Assembly: GCF_036588685.1 (NCBI RefSeq) | Contig: NC_086376.1 | Span: 10,493,911 to 10,557,910 of the forward strand | Direction: 5' to 3' | From: Mytilus trossulus | Taxonomy: Eukaryota > Mollusca > Bivalvia > Mytilida > Mytilidae | Length of the DNA stretch: 64,000 bases | In this document: in pieces, positions 22,508-34,330 of the stretch | Layout of the letters: every line of letters starts with the position of its first letter | Numbering within the stretch: position 1 is the first letter of the stretch | Translations under genes and position numbers: made by a program | The notes under the pieces: model-generated | Databases searched by the model: none | What the model was told of the DNA's origin: nothing | The model's input: the letters and a program-made list of their open reading frames with translations, nothing else

Positions 22508-23989
22508 TATGTAAACTTCAGCTTCAGAAGAACAATCATTATGATGGAAGTTATCATTTCCAAGTCAAAAGTCTGATTCTTTATATCATGGGTGTTCAGT
22601 TGTTCTAATACAACAAAGAGATATTAAACTTCATAGTCGGAAATTTAAACTATACTGCACTTGATTTACACACACAACCTTTCACTAAAGCAATGGGCTA
22701 AATTTTCTCCAAGCTGATCAGTTTAAAGAGATGAATTCAAACTACAACTTGAAAACATAAACATTTGTTTATGGGGAAGGGCTTATTGTAATAATGTGGA
22801 TTCATTTATTTTTCGTGGGTATTAGATTTTGAGGATTGAGGAAGACTTGCATTTTGTTGGGTATTTGATTTCATGGTTTTGCCCATCTCTGCATACAAAG
22901 TCTATAGAAAAAAGTTTTTATTTAATTGTTGCACATTTGAATTTCTTGGTTCAAGTGTACCTTTAAATCCATGAAAAAAGGTATCCAAACAATAATAATG
23001 AATCCATAGTAGCAGTCACACAAAAAGTTCATAAATTTTAAGATTTCTGTTTAAACACGCTCATAGCTTAACTTGGAAAAATAATAAATGAAAGTAAGAG
23101 TTAACAACATTTTAATCCACAACACCGAATATAACAACTAGGGTGAACTACATATATATTGCACAATTTATACCTTCAAATACTTATTAGGCAAACAATG
23201 CACATCTAAATTCAATACCTTAATAACTGCACATTTAAATTCAATATCTTGATACAACTGCACATTTAAACACAACCATGGCTTCCAACAATTACTAGTG
23301 CATGATATGCAAACTTCTGACTTTCTGTTATATTTTCAGGTCAACATAAAAAAAATGTATAAGTATTTAACATGATTTCAATTTTTTATCCCACTGAAAA
23401 ATTTTCAACAAAAAACTTGAAAAGATACAAATGAAAGATTAGGATCACGGTTTTTGATCAATTGGATTTTTTTAATGTCTTTAAATATCAAAAGAAAAAA
23501 AGAGAGCATATATTAAAATAAAGGAAAGTCTAACCTAAGATACAAGATTGACAACAAGAGGAAGCCAGAAAACTATATTATTCTGTCTCAGACAGATATG
23601 TAAAAGTTGGGTATCAGCTATTCTTAAATGTTAATTTACATAAAGCAGCTTGTAGTGAGAACAAAAATTATCATGGTGCTTTGTTTTAAAACAGATAGTA
23701 AAAGATGTCATTCAATAAATATGAAATTAACGTACCAGTTATAATGGCACACATACATATAAAGCATCATATACTTTTTGTTGACAAATTTTGAAAATTT
23801 ACATATAATGTATGCTTTGTTTAAGCATGATGATGACAAAGGTAGGGTTTACATTTATTTCATAGTTAACTGTGAAGAGATATGATAAAATAAAATATAA
23901 ACAACCAATGTATAACAAATTAATTGTCAGAATAAGATCAAAGAGAAAATTGATACCTGTTTAGATGTTTGCTCTAATTCATACTATAG

Positions 23990-24283
23990 ATACTAGATTA
24001 TGGAGTGTGTGTCCGAGCGAGAACTTCTCTAGTTAATTTTTCTATGGTCGATTGTTGTCTCTTTGACACATTCCCCATTTTCATTCTCAATTTTATTTTT
24101 TACAGAGTTTGTCTTTAGTGCCGTGTGGAGACAGTAGAGTGCCTCCCCGTGCTTCAGGTTTATGCTCTTATAATATACTAGATTATGGAGTGTGTCCGAG
24201 CGAGAACTTCTCTAGTTCATTTTTCTATGGTCAGGATGTTATCTCTTTGACACATTCCTCATTTCCATTCTCAATTTTATAGA
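23990..24283 (+). repeat. Direct duplication of a tail-bearing block
   Basis: ATACTAGATTATGGAGTGTG, CGAGCGAGAACTTCTCTAGT and the tail to CATTCTCAATTTTA occur at about 23990-24095 and again at about 24175-24283, separated by about 80 bp of unique sequence. Each copy ends in the CTTTGACACATTCC tail. Confidence 0.75.
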
Positions 24284-24873
24284 TATATACTATTATACTA
24301 CTGGTACAATGTAATACAGCACTTCTAGGATAAAACAAAACAATGCAAATAACAATAACATCTTTTCCAAATTAAACAATAGTGTGGTTTTGATTAGTAT
24401 ATATGTTCCTTTTCTTGGTGTCTTTAATTTCAGGTATTCAGTAGGTATATTTCCATAACATTAACAACCTTATCAAACAACAATATAGGACTGTTGTGAA
24501 GAAATATACGACCTTCTTACTCTTTTTTTTTTGTTATCACAGGCAACTTACTCACAAGCTAAGAAATGTCCAAAGACTTTATTCTAAGTTTGTGCAAGGC
24601 AGTTTTCACACCAATTAACTTCATAACAATTCACGTTTTTTTCTATAATAAAGTTTACTCTATTACATTTAAATAATACAAAATGTACCACGATCATTTA
24701 ATCTTAAATTTTTTTTTTGTCTTTTTCAGTATGTTAGTCTTCAAAGATCAATGATTTTCTTTTAAAATTTCTGTCATACACACAAAAATATCATCAGTAT
24801 TGCCTTATTTGCCTATATCATATTTAACCAAACTTATTTGTATAACTTTTACTATAAAAACCTCTGTTGAGTC

Positions 24874-25001
24874 CAGAGGCGGATTAAGGGGGGGGGCCCC
24901 CTTTTCGCTTATATAGGGAATCACTGAAGCGTGACTGGAGCGGCCCTCTCTTAGGTCAGTCAGTGGGCCCCCACTTTTGAAAATTCCTGGATCCGCCACT
25001 G
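24874..25001. mobile_element. Small TIR element, CAGTGGCGGATCC family, copy 2
   Basis: The ends are CAGAGGCGGAT and ATCCGCCACTG, with a clear 5-bp target duplication GAGTC on each side. Interior as in copies 1 and 3. Non-coding. Confidence 0.8.
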
Positions 25002-25691
25002 GAGTCAAACATGTAACCATAACCACATATACATTTTATTTGGTCATATAACAGGTAAAACATAAACAATTTCTATCAACAATAGAAGTAGACAAAGACA
25101 TTATTTCTCAAATAATAGAAATAGATAGTTAATACAAAAAGTGTAAAAGCAACAAATGGATATAAAGTGTAAGTTAAATACTTTTAAGGAGAAATAATAA
25201 TGTTGCATCAATTATATTTGACATTTAAAGATGTGAACATAATTCTGGCTAAATTTAAATACAACACATTGTGCATTAACCAACAATTGTACAAATAAAT
25301 TCTTGCAATAATTTTAAAATTTACATTTGTTAACTTTTAAAAGTTTTAAACTGGATAGTTATTATTTCAAACATTAAAACAAATTTTCAAACTGAATAAC
25401 AGATTTGTATAGTACTGTTTTTATCTATCCATGCACAGTTATTTTTTATGTCCAATAAAACAGATATTTTGATATGACCAGCACTTTGTTTAGCAATATA
25501 GGCAAATATACAAAAATAAACAGAACAAAATATTATCATAAATTTGATAAAAAAAAATAATACACTTTACTCAACAAAGTGAACTTAAAATAAAAGAGAA
25601 AGTAGAAAACAATAAACATGTAAAAACAAACGGAGATCATCAAAACCACATGCCCTATGAAGATATATATAAAATGCACTTAATTTTCATC

Positions 25692-26170
25692 TTAAGGTGG
25701 TACCTAACACTACAGGTAGATAACTCTGTAAAATCAGATAAAAGTTTTAATTACGTTGTGTTGTTCAGAAAATAATAAGCTTCTTAATGATCAAAATTAG
25801 TGTTTGTCAAACTGCTATATAACCAGTGAAATTTTTCTGATAAAAAGGTTGGTTCATTTTTTTTGAAATTTTTATATTTTTGTCAAAGGGTCAAAGTAAA
25901 TACTTTGTCAAAATTTTATGAAAATTTAACTAGCCATATTAATTTTAGTGAAGGTTGTTGGGTAGGTATCATCTTACGGTGGTACCAAACACCTTGACTA
26001 AGAATAATTTGGCTTGTTTAATTTTTATAAAATTTTGACCAAATATTTACAATGGTCACCCTTTGACAAAAGTATAAAAAATTTAAAAAACTTGAACCAC
26101 ATTCTTTCTTGGAAAAATTTCATTGGATATATAGCCGTTTGACAAACACTAATTTTGATGACTTTGATGG
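25692..26170. mobile_element. Two abutting GGTGGTACC elements
   Basis: A full copy in reverse orientation (25692-25975) is followed directly by the start of a forward copy (GGTGGTACCAAACACCTTGA at about 25979, fading near 26170). Both match 20270-20551, for example in GACAAACACTAATTTTGATG. Confidence 0.65.
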
Positions 26171-26756
26171 TAACTGCAAACAAACAAGTTTTGATGTAGC
26201 ATAGCTGTAAGTGTGACATACATAAACTATTGAAAAATAACACAATTTGTAGTACGATAAACCATAACTACAGACCAAGACATAATCAATTATTTAAAGA
26301 AGACTTATAATAGTGACCATTTATATGACTAGGTTAGAATGATTGATTGTAGCTAGCTTGGCATCTCTTTAATATTTGATTAGTAATACTATGTAAATCC
26401 TCATTTCTACAAACTGTTTCAATAGGTCAAAGTCATTATGAAAAAAACATTTTAACTGATAAAATGTAGTTTTTTCAAATCATCAAGGCTATTGGGTACA
26501 TAAGTCTTGCATTCAAAGTAAGATATTTCAAGGATTGTCAATGATTCGTTAAAGGAGTTGAAAGTAAAAAGCCTTCAAGGATTATCAATATTAACTTTGG
26601 ATTAGTATTGACCAAGATAATAAGTATGTGTTGATCACTATTTTTAAAAGGGGGTTCCCAACCCAGGATTAAAAAAGTGGGAGGTGGGGTTTGATTGTCC
26701 AATAAAAAGGGGGGTTTCTACCCCCTCCCCTGGATCTGACACTGAGAAAAACAATC

Positions 26757-26875
26757 ATAGGCGGATCCAGGGGGGGGCTGGGGGGCCAGGCCCCCTTTTG
26801 TGGGAAAAATTTGGTTGATTATATAGGGAATTATTGAAGCATGACTGGAGTGGGCCCCCTCTTAAGTCAGTCAGA

Positions 26876-26912
<37 letters not shown>

Positions 26913-26939
26913 TTAGGAAAAGTTCTGGATCCGCCACTG
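26757..26939. mobile_element. CAGTGGCGGATCC element, copy 3, with a 35-base poly-C run
   Basis: The ends are TAGGCGGATCCAG and CTGGATCCGCCACTG. A pure C run of 35 bases occupies 26878-26912, replacing a short C block found in the other copies. It also has a G7 run near its left end. Flanks are ACAAT-like on both sides. Confidence 0.8.
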
Positions 26940-27225
26940 ACAATGATCAATATGCTTGATGTCAGCAGTCATCTTTCCGTCAAAGTCTTTAGCTTTAGGT
27001 GATGTTTTTTGACACATGTGTGTGTTTTATGCAATTAGAGATAAAAAAAAGGCAGTAAAATGTGATAAGAGATTTGAGCCATGTTACTTAAATAATGATA
27101 TTTTATGGTCAGCCATTTAAGAAATCACATGATTAACAAAAATTCTACAAGAACTACATGATCAACATGTTCAGAGATCTTTCAAAAAAAGGTGTGTAAC
27201 AACATCAAAAGGTTAACAAGAAACA

Positions 27226-27235
27226 AAATTTATTA
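27226..27235 (-). terminator. Polyadenylation signal overlapping the zinc-finger stop codon
   Basis: On the - strand the sequence CTTAATAAATTTTG places TAA and AATAAA in overlap. If used, the 3' UTR would be only about 15-30 nt; otherwise a later signal is used. Confidence 0.35.
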
Positions 27236-30200
27236 AGCTACATCTGTTTTCTTCTTGTTTGCAGATTTCCCTTTATTTCCAGCGCTATTGGATAGTCCAC
27301 CCCTGAAATATAGATATGTTTAAATAAAATATATAGGTAAATACAAAATATTGTGGGTTTATTCTCCTAGTGAATGTATGTAAAACAGGATCAGGTGTGC
27401 TGGTGATCAACATATTAAAGGATTATTCATCAGTAAATGGAAACCAAGTCATGGTACTAATCAATCAGCCCACAAAACAAATACGAAAAATCTGGCTGAA
27501 TTCCCTGCATAGATCTCCTGAAGTGTTTCATGATTGGCTTGAAAGCCAATAATTACAAAAGGAAAAGAGATAAAAAAAAATAACATTGAAACAAATTTCC
27601 TTTGTTGGAAACCCTTAGTTTGATATGGAATATAAAATGACACATTAGCAAGGGCCTGATTACATAATTTAAGATTAGGCAAATATTGATGATAATCCTA
27701 AATTAATACCATACTGGTTAAAAATTATTATAAAAGTAATGAAAAGAAAATTGAAATTGATTTAAGAAAGACAACTTTGGTCAATTTCCTCTTCTTTACA
27801 ACATTTTTCATCCTGAGTCGATTTCTGAGTCAAGAGTAACAGCTGTTATTCAAATTTCAATCTACATAACACTCACTTGGCTCTTTTCTTTGGGTTTTGA
27901 GATAGACCATGACATGTGTACTGGTGTTGTATCAGTGCTGGTTCTTTACTGAATTGACGTTCACAATGTCCACACTTATGGGTACTGCTGTGAAGATGTA
28001 CATTACGTACATGTCTGTTTAAATCACCTACCAAAACAAAGTTTTATAATAAAGTGTTAAGATAAGGAATAGCAAATAGTTTAAATTTGTTTTATGTCAA
28101 AGTATATATATGTATCAATGATTAACAGTGAATGATTTAAACAAAGTATATTTTTTTTCTTTTTTTTTTTTTTTTTTTTCAACTTTAAATATTTTATTTC
28201 AATTCGTTGAGACCAATTTTCCAGACTACTTTCTAATGACTGGTTACCCAAACTATCTACTTTATACTGGTTACCTCAAGTCTTTAGTTATGATTGCTTA
28301 CATGTACCTGCACTTTCTACTAAACAGACTGACAGTGCACAGCCTCTTTTATAAACTGACCTTAAACTTAAATAAAATCATAACAGGTCAATAACTTTTA
28401 AAATTCAATCTTGACGATACTATTTCTTCGAAGCAAATGGGACAGGTTTATATCTTTAAGTTAAGCTATGATGATGTGAAGTTTTATTTTCAGTTTCAAT
28501 GATTTCTTCTTGCTTATTATCAAGAATTTTAAAGTTAGTAGTCCACTTTTTTGACGCATGAAAATGACACTGGTGTCTTTTTGTAGTATAGACATTATGC
28601 TAACACTTTCTTCTGGCAGATAGAAATGCACATCCAGTTTTCAGTAGAGTGAATTTCATTTGTATATGTAAGATTCCTTTGCGTTTTTCTTTTTTCCCCC
28701 TAGATAGTACATGTACATGTAGTATAATCCTTAAAGGAGCACTAGCTACGATATATATAAAAAAATTAAGTATATATTTTTTTAGATTAATCATTAATTA
28801 AATTGGAATAATGAAATAATAATTTGCTTTTAGCAATCAATTTGCTTTAATTTTGTTGAAATAAGCGATTATACATAATTTTTGACTGATTCACTTGCAA
28901 GTGAAAACGTCATCATCATTCTAACCGGTATTCATGTGAACTTAACTTAACCCCCTAGCTAGAGACTGACAACGCATGCATTGTACGTGAACTGGTTATT
29001 TAAAGAAAAAAAATGTCAACAATGAAAGTGAAACTACGGTAAATCATTTGATTACTAATTCGATCCACATAAATCATTTCTTATACGGTTAAAAACAATG
29101 AGTAACTTATATTTTAAATCTATAAATTCAAATCAAACAGACCTATAAAAATCCAATTGCACGTGCTGGTTTAACCTATTCATATCTTTATTTGTGTTTA
29201 CATCGCGTATATGGTCATCTGAGGTCAAATCGATAGTTAATTAGATGGCGTCTGGATTTAAATACACACGAAACGAACCTACATATCATCTACCCCATGC
29301 TCTGTAAACTGTTTATTTTAAACGTTTGATAGATTGGATAAATGTTTTACATTGTTATTAATCAAATATGAGAATTTGAGTCAAATTGGTGACCATGAAT
29401 TTGACAGCTAGTGCCCCTTTAAGATTTTTAAATAAAAAATCCCCGTCTCAAATGAGCAAGCAAAATGTATGGTATACTGGTTAATGAAGTCTTATCAAGA
29501 AAAAAAACCTTTGTGGTAATGCATACAAGTTTATTTTTGTAAACTGAAAGATCTTTATAAATTTCAGCTATACAGACAGATTAAATATTGCCATGAAATA
29601 AATCTATTAATGTTACATATAGATGTATACCTGACTGGCAAAACTTTTTATCAGAACAATAAGGACAGGCAAAAACACGTTCTTTCTTGTGAAATCTCAT
29701 GTGAACTACTAAATCACTCCTACGTATGTAACCTGTATAAAGTGTTAGAAAATCAGATACATCAACAGACAATAACAAAATAAGTGAGGATTGCAAAGTA
29801 AATCATGATCTTTTGTTACTTTAAGGTCATTGTTTTCAAAAGCAGAGACACTTCAATATTCAGATATTATTTTGTATTGTGTGTTGTTTGGTTAGTAAAA
29901 AGCCCTCCCACACCCCTTTGTTTTATACTGGACCACCCATTGCTTGTTAATAATTATATGTGTTAATAAAATAAATATTAGTTTTGTATTGCACTTGATA
30001 ACTTTGTTAGAACACAAAAAAATATCATGATATGGCTTTATTAATATCTAGATCAAAGTTACAAACTAAATGCTACTTTAACAGTCTAAAACTGATGAGA
30101 TATGTGTTATTGAAAAGGTAATTTATAATTTTCGTAAAATGATAGATAACTCTTACATGTAAAATTACTACAATAGACAGCCATTTCCTGGATTTTTATT

Positions 30201-32826
30201 CAAATTCATAAGTTTTTATTTCATTCTTGTTCAAACTTCCTTATACCAATTGATGATCTCTAGTGGAAAAAATTGTGTTACCTTGACTACCTATACAATT
30301 TAGTTTTTTCCATCTGTAAGTTTTCTAGTTAGTGTAGTTGATAAGGTGATTCAAGTACTAAAAAAGTTATTTCCACGGGAAATTCCACCTTCTTGTTCAA
30401 AGGTACAAGTAGCCTTTCGGCTGTTTTTTGCCCTATGGTCGGGCTGTTGTCTCTTTGACACATTCCCCATTTCTAATTTCATTTCACAATCTTAGCACAA
30501 AATCATTCTTTCATTGTATTTTATATGTTATTATGTTTATATCTTATGTTTGTTTTGTGAAAGAGTGGTTTATATAATTGAGTTAACCAGTCCACAAGGG
30601 AGATAACTCCTTACCTTTACCACATTCTTGACACCTATATGGTTCCTGGTTTGAGTGTATCAGTAAATGTCTCTTTAAGTCACATCGTTGTAGAAACTTT
30701 CTTTCACAAACAGGACATTTGTACCGATCCTACAATAGAGAGGTTAATGATGTGTATGCTAATCTAATAAACAGAATTTATGTGATTCTAGAATGCACTT
30801 AATGTTTTATTTACATATAGTTTTTGGTGGAGATCAAACACTAATTACCTTGTTTATAATTTGAAACAAGACTGAATATTTCGTGATTTTTCGCATCAAT
30901 ATTATACACAATAACTTGCTCTGCATGGTAGTATTTTTTTAATACAATATATTTTTTCTCTGTACAGTTGATAATGTTTCTGCAGAAAATCTACTCTAAA
31001 GTACTCATTGTTATTAGAATGCAAGATTACATTAATTCAGTTTAGCAGATTACATTCATCTATGTTGAGCATGCTGAGTATTCTTTGAAATACAAATTAT
31101 TCTGATTTGTATACATTTTAAGTACATATATTACACTTGTTCTATAGAGTCAACACTTTTTCTGACATAACTTTTATTTGTATGTTCTTCTAATCTAGTT
31201 AACTTACTGATGGAAATAACAATATATAGATCCATTTGTGGTTTTCAGCTGTTCTGCTATACATGAAGTTACTAGAGTTGTTTTCTCTTTGATACATTCC
31301 CCAATTCCATTCTTAATCTTATTTTTGAAAAGCATAATTAAGATCTCATGTCATGAGAACAATAATCTTACCTTAAATCTAACATCATGTATAAGTTTAT
31401 GTCTGGTAAAATTACCATGCCTGTTAAATTCCAAACCACATATATCACATTTAAACAACTCTTCATTAGTTGGCAGGTTACCACAAGGCTTTCCAGATTT
31501 CTTTCTCCCAGGAATTCCCTTGGATTGTTCCTGTTCCACTCTCGTTCTCTCCTTACTTGCATTTGCCAGTAAAGTCAATACCTCATTTTCTAACTCTTCT
31601 GTTTTGTCTTTAGTGGTATCTCTTGAGTCCTTACTCTCATTGGCAACACTTTCAGAATTAGCAGCTGTAACTGTACTTTTACTTGTTTCTGATTCTTCAA
31701 CAAAATCTTTGTCAATGTCCATTTTTGTATTCCCAGTTTTATTTTCAATGGAGTTATCATTTTTCTTTAATGTCAGACAATTATTTTGTCCTTTTAAAAG
31801 AGAAACATATTTTGTATTATCAGAAGCATCTTTGACATTGGTAAAAATTTGCAGTTGTGGTGAAGATTTAGTTACCATGGGAAAAAGCGTCTCTTCCTTG
31901 TCAACTGTACTTGTAGTAACTGAGTTGGTTTCTCTGGAAGTTGAAGTATCTTGTGAAATAGTTTGCCATTCTGTCAGATCACATTGCCTAACATCTTTTA
32001 CTTCAAAAGTCAGCGAAATAGTTTTTCCATCAATTTTAATTTTTGTATTTTTCTGTGAACTTTGAACTTTATTCTGCAAACTAGTGCTTTGGTTTATATG
32101 AAGTCTGTTGTTCACCATATTTTTTTTATTTGCTACTCGTCTTGACATTTCAACATTTGTTGTTTTATTATTTGGCAACTTAACTTTTGATAAACATTTT
32201 TCTGTAGTTGCTCTGAAATCAGTGTCTACTTGCTTTGCTTGATTATTATTTTGACTTTGATTGACATCCTTCAACATCATGAGGTTACCAATAACTACAG
32301 CATTATGTACAGTCTGAATATGTGTTGGTGTTGACTGATTGAAACTGTTGATATTAACCTGTGTTGTTTCTGCCTGTTGATTAGTATTTGGTTTGGCACC
32401 AGAAATCAGATATCCAAATGGAATAACCTGAACTGTCTGTATACCTGATAAAGTCGAAATAAGAGGTATGGAGTGAACATAATTAATGTTGTCCATAGCA
32501 ACAATATTACTTGATGTGACAGCTGGCCTGACTCCTCCCTCTAAAGCGGCATCAGATATACTGTATTCTTCAGCTTGTTCTTCTGGCATCATTAGACTTT
32601 CATTTGACATTCCAAATTCAGATACTAAATCATTTGCAACACCAAGATCTAACTTAAAATCTGAAGCACTTAGATGCTTGTCTGGGTTTCCATGAAGAAG
32701 ATGGTCAACATCCTCTGAACTTCCAAGGAGTTTGACTGGTAGATCAGCTGATGAATGTTCAAATGAAGTCCCTGTCAATGAACTGGATTCTGTGAAGGGA
32801 AGCTCCATTTCACAACTTATGTCCAT
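27233..32826 (-). CDS. C2H2 zinc-finger protein with five fingers (5 coding exons)
   Basis: Coding exons, 5' to 3' on the - strand: 32826-31372, 30729-30615, 29732-29631, 28027-27877, 27302-27233. All have GT/AG borders and sum to 1893 nt (630 aa) in phase. Residues 1-457 are low in structure, rich in Ser/Thr/Asn and acidic patches, without a recognised N-terminal domain. Five C2H2 fingers follow at about 458-480, 488-510, 516-538, 544-568 and 574-597, with basic TGEKP-like but divergent linkers. A short Lys-rich tail ends KKKTDVA. It is most likely a nuclear sequence-specific DNA-binding regulator. The family member cannot be named. The ATG at 32826 lies 8 nt after a TTTTTCAG acceptor, so an upstream noncoding exon is expected. 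The stop codon overlaps an AATAAA. Confidence 0.9.
28731..29422. mobile_element. Non-autonomous TTAA-site DNA element
   Basis: TTAA followed by AGGAGCACTAGCT at 28731-28747 mirrors AGCTAGTGCCCCT followed by TTAA at 29406-29422. The inner length is about 684 bp, without a transposase ORF. TTAA duplication is typical of piggyBac- and Kolobok-type elements. Confidence 0.65.
30417..30480 (+). repeat. Tail repeat (CTTTGACACATTCCCC family)
   Basis: CTATGGTCGGGCTGTTGTCT then CTTTGACACATTCCCCATTT matches 6010-6062. It lies antisense to the zinc-finger gene, inside its intron 1. A more diverged copy is at 31243-31320. Confidence 0.7.
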
Positions 32827-33399
32827 GATTGTAACTGAAAAATATAATGTAATAATGTAATAGAAGGTTATGATTTTGTATTAAAAGCTTTAAAAAATAT
32901 TGTTTCATATGCATCTTCTTTTCTTTTTTTGGCATTCTTTGTATACTAGTATTGGTTTGTCCTAATTGTCCTGTATTTTGTGTTTTTACTGTAACTATCA
33001 ATGGATGAGGATCACAATAATAAAAACTTGCATTCTAATACCTGATACCTACATTCTATGTACATCGATCTGTATTTATAATTTTCCTGAACAATTTATC
33101 TCACTTTTTTGTATTTTCTTAAAGAACACAATATTTTTTTGAATTTACAGTACATCTTCCCTGAGAAATCATCTGCCATAAAATTGTGTTTTTGATTTTT
33201 TTTTTAATATTTTGTTCCTATAAAAGTTTGTGAATATATTCATAAATTAATAATGCAGGTTTGTTTGTTATTATCAATCAAATAAAACATTTTAATGATA
33301 TTTATTATACATTTCATTATCTACATGTACATGGAGTTTATTTTATTATATAACCTCCCTTCATGAGACAAAATTTTATAACAATCCATCTATAAATAG

Positions 33400-33560
33400 T
33401 CTTCACTTCTATCATCACTTCTCAAGACCATACTCCCAAATCAAATAGTGTCAAGGGGAGAGCCTATAATCAAGTACAGAAATTTTCTCTCTTGAACAGG
33501 GATGGAACCAGGAACCTATGTGTTTGTTGTCCAATGCACAGACCATTACATCATTATTTT
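33400..33560 (-). mobile_element. Possible tRNA-derived SINE
   Basis: On the - strand a box-B-like GGTTCCATCCC lies about 40 nt after AATGGTCTGTGCATTGGACA, which resembles a tRNA D-arm region. It continues into a non-tRNA body. No duplication was identified and the boxes are imperfect. Confidence 0.4.
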
Positions 33561-33702
33561 CAGGGTCTTAACGGGGAACCTTCATGAAGAATATCAGTAA
33601 AAGTTTCTAGCCAAATGATGCTCAATGTAATTTTTTGATGCATGACAATAAAATGTACACTTGCTTTTAGATGATTAAAAAATCTGACAACTGTTTTAGA
33701 AC

Positions 33703-34330
33703 AAGGACGTATATAAGTTAATATACGTCCTTGTTTAGAAAAATCACATTAAGTTTTTTCCAATGACAGTAACGATGATTATTTTGAACCTCTGACAAAT
33801 CCTAATGTAAAAAATGTAACCACTATGTCTATGTTGGAAACAGTAAGATCACTTAACGAAAGAATAAAAGAGCATCTTGCAGATATCAGACATGACAGGG
33901 ATAAAGCTGTGGCAGAACATTTCAACCAAAAGGATCATTACATAGAGGACATCACAGTTCAGGTTCTACAACAGATTTATGATAAATCAGCAAATTACAG
34001 GAGATATATTGAGGCACAATGGATGCAAAAACTTAATACAATTAGACCATTTGGAGTTAACGTTAAAAGGGAATGACTTTAACTGATCAAAACTTATAAA
34101 ATTTAACTGAAACTCATGCAAAAGTATTGTAACGTCATGTAATTGTGACGTTAAGGTATTATGACGTCATGACGTTTCCAAGGACATTTAGCTATAACAT
34201 CTTATTAATGATTGAAAAGGAAATACAAATGTAAAAGTCAGCCATGTAGTTGAGAGGAAAAATAAAGAACTGAAATAGGCCAATGGCCGAAACGTCTTGA
34301 AAAATTGGTTTATTTAAACAATTATATAAA
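33703..34330 (+). mobile_element. Second Penelope-like element fragment (C-terminal nuclease end and 3' UTR)
   Basis: 33825-34076 encodes 83 residues resembling the C-terminal half of a PLE GIY-YIG nuclease (LNERIKEHLADIRHD, VAEHFNQKDH, WMQKLNTIRPFGVN). It is followed by a UTR with TGACGTCATGACG and GGCCGAAACGTCTTG. Here the nuclease comes just before the 3' end, as in canonical Penelope/Poseidon/Neptune elements, unlike the copy at 2784. A perfect stem (CAAGGACGTATAT with its complement, 33703-33734) marks the 5' boundary. RT is absent, so this is a truncated copy. Confidence 0.75.

Larger units (their letters stand above)
21365..27232. other. Intergenic gap between SUPV3L1 and the zinc-finger gene
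   Basis: No gene supported on either strand. Contents are the SUPV3L1 3' UTR, dispersed repeats (21720-22180), a hairpin (22454), a duplicated block (23990-24283), two CAGTGGCGG elements (24874, 26757) and GGTGGTACC elements (25692-26170). A weak three-fold repeat of about 35 bp (GCACATTTAAATTCAATA) lies at 23200-23275. 24300-24870 and 25010-25690 show nothing recognisable. Confidence 0.6.
27303..31371 (-). other. Introns of the zinc-finger gene
   Basis: Apart from the four short finger exons, these introns hold a T-rich run at 28149-28180, a TTAA-flanked element (28731-29422) and tail repeats at 30417-30475 and 31243-31320. The rest is AT-rich with no other recognised feature. Confidence 0.6.

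Noticed and set aside
26755..26943. Poly-Gly ORF on the - strand
   Set aside because: Produced by the C35 tract within a transposon copy.
31238..32065. + strand ORF of 275 residues
   Set aside because: Shadow of the zinc-finger gene's large exon, whose - strand reading carries the finger and joins in phase with four more exons.
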